Of a DNA stretch of 64,000 nucleotides, positions 61,921 to 64,000 are shown in pieces. Within the stretch, counting starts at the first letter, position 1. Every line of letters begins with the position of its first letter. The notes below the pieces were generated by a model. That model did no database searches. It was not told the DNA's origin and worked only from the letters and a program-made list of their open reading frames with translations. Source of the DNA: Bacteroidia bacterium (GTDB lineage Bacteria; Bacteroidota; Bacteroidia; Chitinophagales; Chitinophagaceae). The stretch covers positions 36,728 to 100,727 of the forward strand of contig JAUIBA010000014.1 of the NCBI GenBank assembly GCA_030427635.1, in the 5' to 3' direction. The position numbers were made by a program, and so were the translations under genes.

Positions 61921-64000
61921 ATGAAAAGACACTTACTTAGCCTGATTCTCTGCCTGAGCACTATAGCTGGTGTAACCACCAGTAGTTACGGACAGACATC
62001 TCTTTATTTTTTCTCTGCATTTTCTTCGCCATATACCAGTATATCTGCATTTGGTACACCAGCTACCATCAGTGCAGATGATGTGACGCAGCTGAACATC
62101 CCGGTCGGGTTTACATTTAACTATTGTGGCACGAACTATACGCAGCTATCAGCCTGTTCCAATGGCTTTATCAAAATGTCTAATACCGCGCCATCTCCAT
62201 TTACCAATGTGATAGGTAATATTTCGTCCGCGGGGTGGATATTGCCTTTCTGGGATGATTTGCATGGTGCCGGTCATACAGCCTATTATGCGACTACAGG
62301 CACGGCTCCCAACAGGGTGTTCACTTTTGAGTGGAATAATTTCCACCATTTTGCTAGCGGAGCAGGAGGTGGTAACTGTAATCTTCAGGTAAAGCTGTAT
62401 GAGTCGTCGAATGTAATCGACTTCTGTTATGGCGTATTTACGCTTCCGTTTTTTGGTGGTACAATCGGCATTACCAATACTGCTGCAGATGTGCGTACAT
62501 TGCCCAGTTTTGGTGCAGCTCCGGTGCCAGCAATGGCATTTCATAGTGTGAACTCATGGCCAGCGCCTAATCAGGTATATCGCTGGTCGCCATGTCCGGC
62601 TACGATTGTGGCTAATAACAGTGGTGCTGTATGCCCCGGAGAAGATGTGGTGCTGAGTGGTGTGGCCGGAGGCGGTGCTATATCCTTTACATGGAGCGGG
62701 CCAGGCGGCTTTTCTGCAACTACGCTTACTGCAACGGTGAGCCCTGCTGTAGCGGGGGTATATACTATAGTAGCATCGAATGGTACATGTACGGTGTCCA
62801 GTACTACTACGGTGACAGTGAACCCGGCACCACCTGCATTTTCCATTACGCCTTCGGTAGTAACTATGTGCGGACCCGCACAGTTGCTTACTGCTCCGGG
62901 AGCATATGTGTGGACAGCAGCAGCCGGTCTGTATACGGATGCCGGCGCAACAACGCCTTATGTGGCCGGTACTCCGGCAACCTCGGTATATGCTGCCCCC
63001 GCGGCAACAACAGTCTATACTGCTATAGCTACAGTTGGCTCGTGTACCGCGGCTGCTACGGCAACTGTAAATGTGAGTGCCGCAGTGCTACCCATAACGG
63101 GTGTGCCTACGGTATGTGAGGGCAGCACCACGGCACTAGCCAGCGCCAGTGCCGGTGGCACATGGAGCAGCAGTACCCCTGCGGTGGGTACGGTATCGTC
63201 CGGTGGGGTGGTATCGGGTATCGCTGCGGGTACTACAACGATTACTTATACAGTAGGTCTGTGTTTTGCGACACAGGTAGTGACGGTATATGCTACACCA
63301 TCTGCCATATCAGGCTCCTCCACCCCGGTATGTCTGCTGTCTACCGGCACGCTTACCGCCACCCCCGCAGGTGGTACATGGACCAGCTCTACCCCTGCCA
63401 CAGCATCGGTAAATCCATCTACGGGTGTAGTAACCGGCAATGCACTGGGAACGGCAACGATTACTTATACATTATCCACGGGCTGTTACCGAACTGCCGT
63501 GGTAACGGTGAACCCTATTCCGGGACCTATAGCTGGCCCTGCCAGCGTATGCGTAGGCGCCTCTGTGACCTTTACAGCCACCCCTGCGGGCGGCTTCTGG
63601 ACGGCAGCCCCGGCCGGTATCATATCGCCCTTCAGCGCGATATCGGGTGTGGGTACAGGCGCTGTCGCCGGTACAACGATAATTACGTATACACAGGGCG
63701 GCTGCCGGGCCACGAAGAGCGTGACGGTAGTTACCGCTCCGGGGCCTATAGTAGGTCCCACCAGTATCTGTAACGGTACCTGTGCGGCCTATACCAACGG
63801 CACCCCGGGTGGCTCGTGGAGCAGCAGTACACCGGTGGTGGGTACTATAGATGCTACAGGCAACCTGTGCGGTCTGTCCAATGGCGTAACCACGGTGACG
63901 TACTCACTGAGTGCGAGTTGCTTTACCACCCTTGCGGTAACGGTAACGGCAGCCCCTGCCTCACCTTCCGGCGCACCTACGGTATGCGTAGGTGCTACAA
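61921..64000 (+). CDS. large repetitive surface protein with Big_2/Ig-like repeats, 3' end beyond window
   Basis: The frame opens at ATG 61921 and shows no stop to the window end (at least 693 residues). Signal peptide MKRHLLSLILCLSTIAGV, cleavage near SYGQ. Residues about 25-215 form a globular N-terminal domain (IPVGFTFNYCGTNYTQLSAC, GWILPFWDDLHGAGHTAYY, NLQVKLYESSNVIDFCYGVF) of the kind seen at the start of Bacteroidota T9SS adhesins. One PKD-like module follows, then near-identical units of about 75-80 residues: VCEGSTTALA, GGTWSSSTPAVGTV, SGIAAGTTTITYTVG and their later copies, each starting with V-C and closing in a beta strand. The sorting domain is expected beyond the window but not seen. 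Likely a surface adhesin. Confidence 0.85.
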   Translation, partial: MKRHLLSLILCLSTIAGVTTSSYGQTSLYFFSAFSSPYTSISAFGTPATISADDVTQLNIPVGFTFNYCGTNYTQLSACSNGFIKMSNTAPSPFTNVIGNISSAGWILPFWDDLHGAGHTAYYATTGTAPNRVFTFEWNNFHHFASGAGGGNCNLQVKLYESSNVIDFCYGVFTLPFFGGTIGITNTAADVRTLPSFGAAPVPAMAFHSVNSWPAPNQVYRWSPCPATIVANNSGAVCPGEDVVLSGVAGGGAISFTWSGPGGFSATTLTATVSPAVAGVYTIVASNGTCTVSSTTTVTVNPAPPAFSITPSVVTMCGPAQLLTAPGAYVWTAAAGLYTDAGATTPYVAGTPATSVYAAPAATTVYTAIATVGSCTAAATATVNVSAAVLPITGVPTVCEGSTTALASASAGGTWSSSTPAVGTVSSGGVVSGIAAGTTTITYTVGLCFATQVVTVYATPSAISGSSTPVCLLSTGTLTATPAGGTWTSSTPATASVNPSTGVVTGNALGTATITYTLSTGCYRTAVVTVNPIPGPIAGPASVCVGASVTFTATPAGGFWTAAPAGIISPFSAISGVGTGAVAGTTIITYTQGGCRATKSVTVVTAPGPIVGPTSICNGTCAAYTNGTPGGSWSSSTPVVGTIDATGNLCGLSNGVTTVTYSLSASCFTTLAVTVTAAPASPSGAPTVCVGAT

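Noticed and set aside
1..64000. tRNA, rRNA or riboswitch genes
   Set aside because: Reading the intergenic stretches by eye, no cloverleaf, rRNA segment or known riboswitch core was recognised; a covariance-model scan would be decisive.

Overview
The window reads as chromosome of a Bacteroidota bacterium, most likely of the Chitinophagales. The signs are many secreted proteins ending in type IX secretion (T9SS) sorting domains (PNP-type 'type A' and gliding-associated 'type B'), a GldN homologue, SusC-like outer-membrane receptor architecture, no Shine-Dalgarno sequences, and repeated promoter -7 boxes of the Bacteroidota form TAnnTTTG. I saw no tRNA, rRNA, CRISPR array, insertion sequence or complete prophage.

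Layout. 1-5 kb: an O-antigen ligase cut by the left edge, divergent from meaB and a WecA/MraY-like sugar-phosphate transferase, then a zinc phospholipase C/S1-P1-like secreted enzyme, a small lipoprotein and a MmcQ/YjbR protein. 5-11.5 kb: an NHL-propeller secreted protein, a ccmC-ccmD-glutamate dehydrogenase run, and an Omp28-like secreted protein. 11.8-14.8 kb: a PilJ-N/PAS histidine kinase facing a GAF-DHp-PAS protein that lacks a kinase catalytic domain. 14.8-17 kb: a palindromic repeat cluster, a phage-terminase-like HTH protein with an internal duplication, and three tandem copies of a ~96-bp non-coding repeat. 17-26 kb: a large SBBP-propeller protein, an acetyltransferase, a small XRE regulator, two tandem NHL paralogues (one with a broken sorting domain), and a small Cys-containing exported protein. 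26-34.7 kb: an outer-membrane receptor, then a DNA-damage block of uvrA divergent from a Y-family polymerase and a PA0069-type radical SAM protein, with twin palindromes between them. 34.7-43 kb: a stand-alone GldN-like protein and two very large type-B-CTD proteins sharing the same C-terminal module. 43-49 kb: trhO, PspC-domain protein, AsmA-like protein and a glycosyltransferase. 49-56 kb: more NHL and gliding-CTD proteins and an orphan beta-roll fragment. 56-62 kb: acyl-CoA carboxylase beta subunit, an unknown exported protein, a pair of barrel-like paralogues and cystathionine gamma-synthase. From 61.9 kb a repetitive adhesin runs off the right edge.

How it works together. Most of the coding capacity goes to the cell surface: about ten T9SS cargo proteins plus the GldN-like component. 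Five of the cargo proteins are one family with exactly six NHL blades carrying a GYSGDGGPATAA loop, then usually Ig/cadherin-like modules and a sorting tail. MeaB and the carboxylase beta subunit are both consistent with propionate or branched-chain acyl-CoA metabolism. The uvrA/polymerase/radical-SAM block looks like a co-regulated damage response with an operator (GTCAA-N5-TTGAC, twice) that I do not recognise as a described SOS box; it is the best candidate here for something new.
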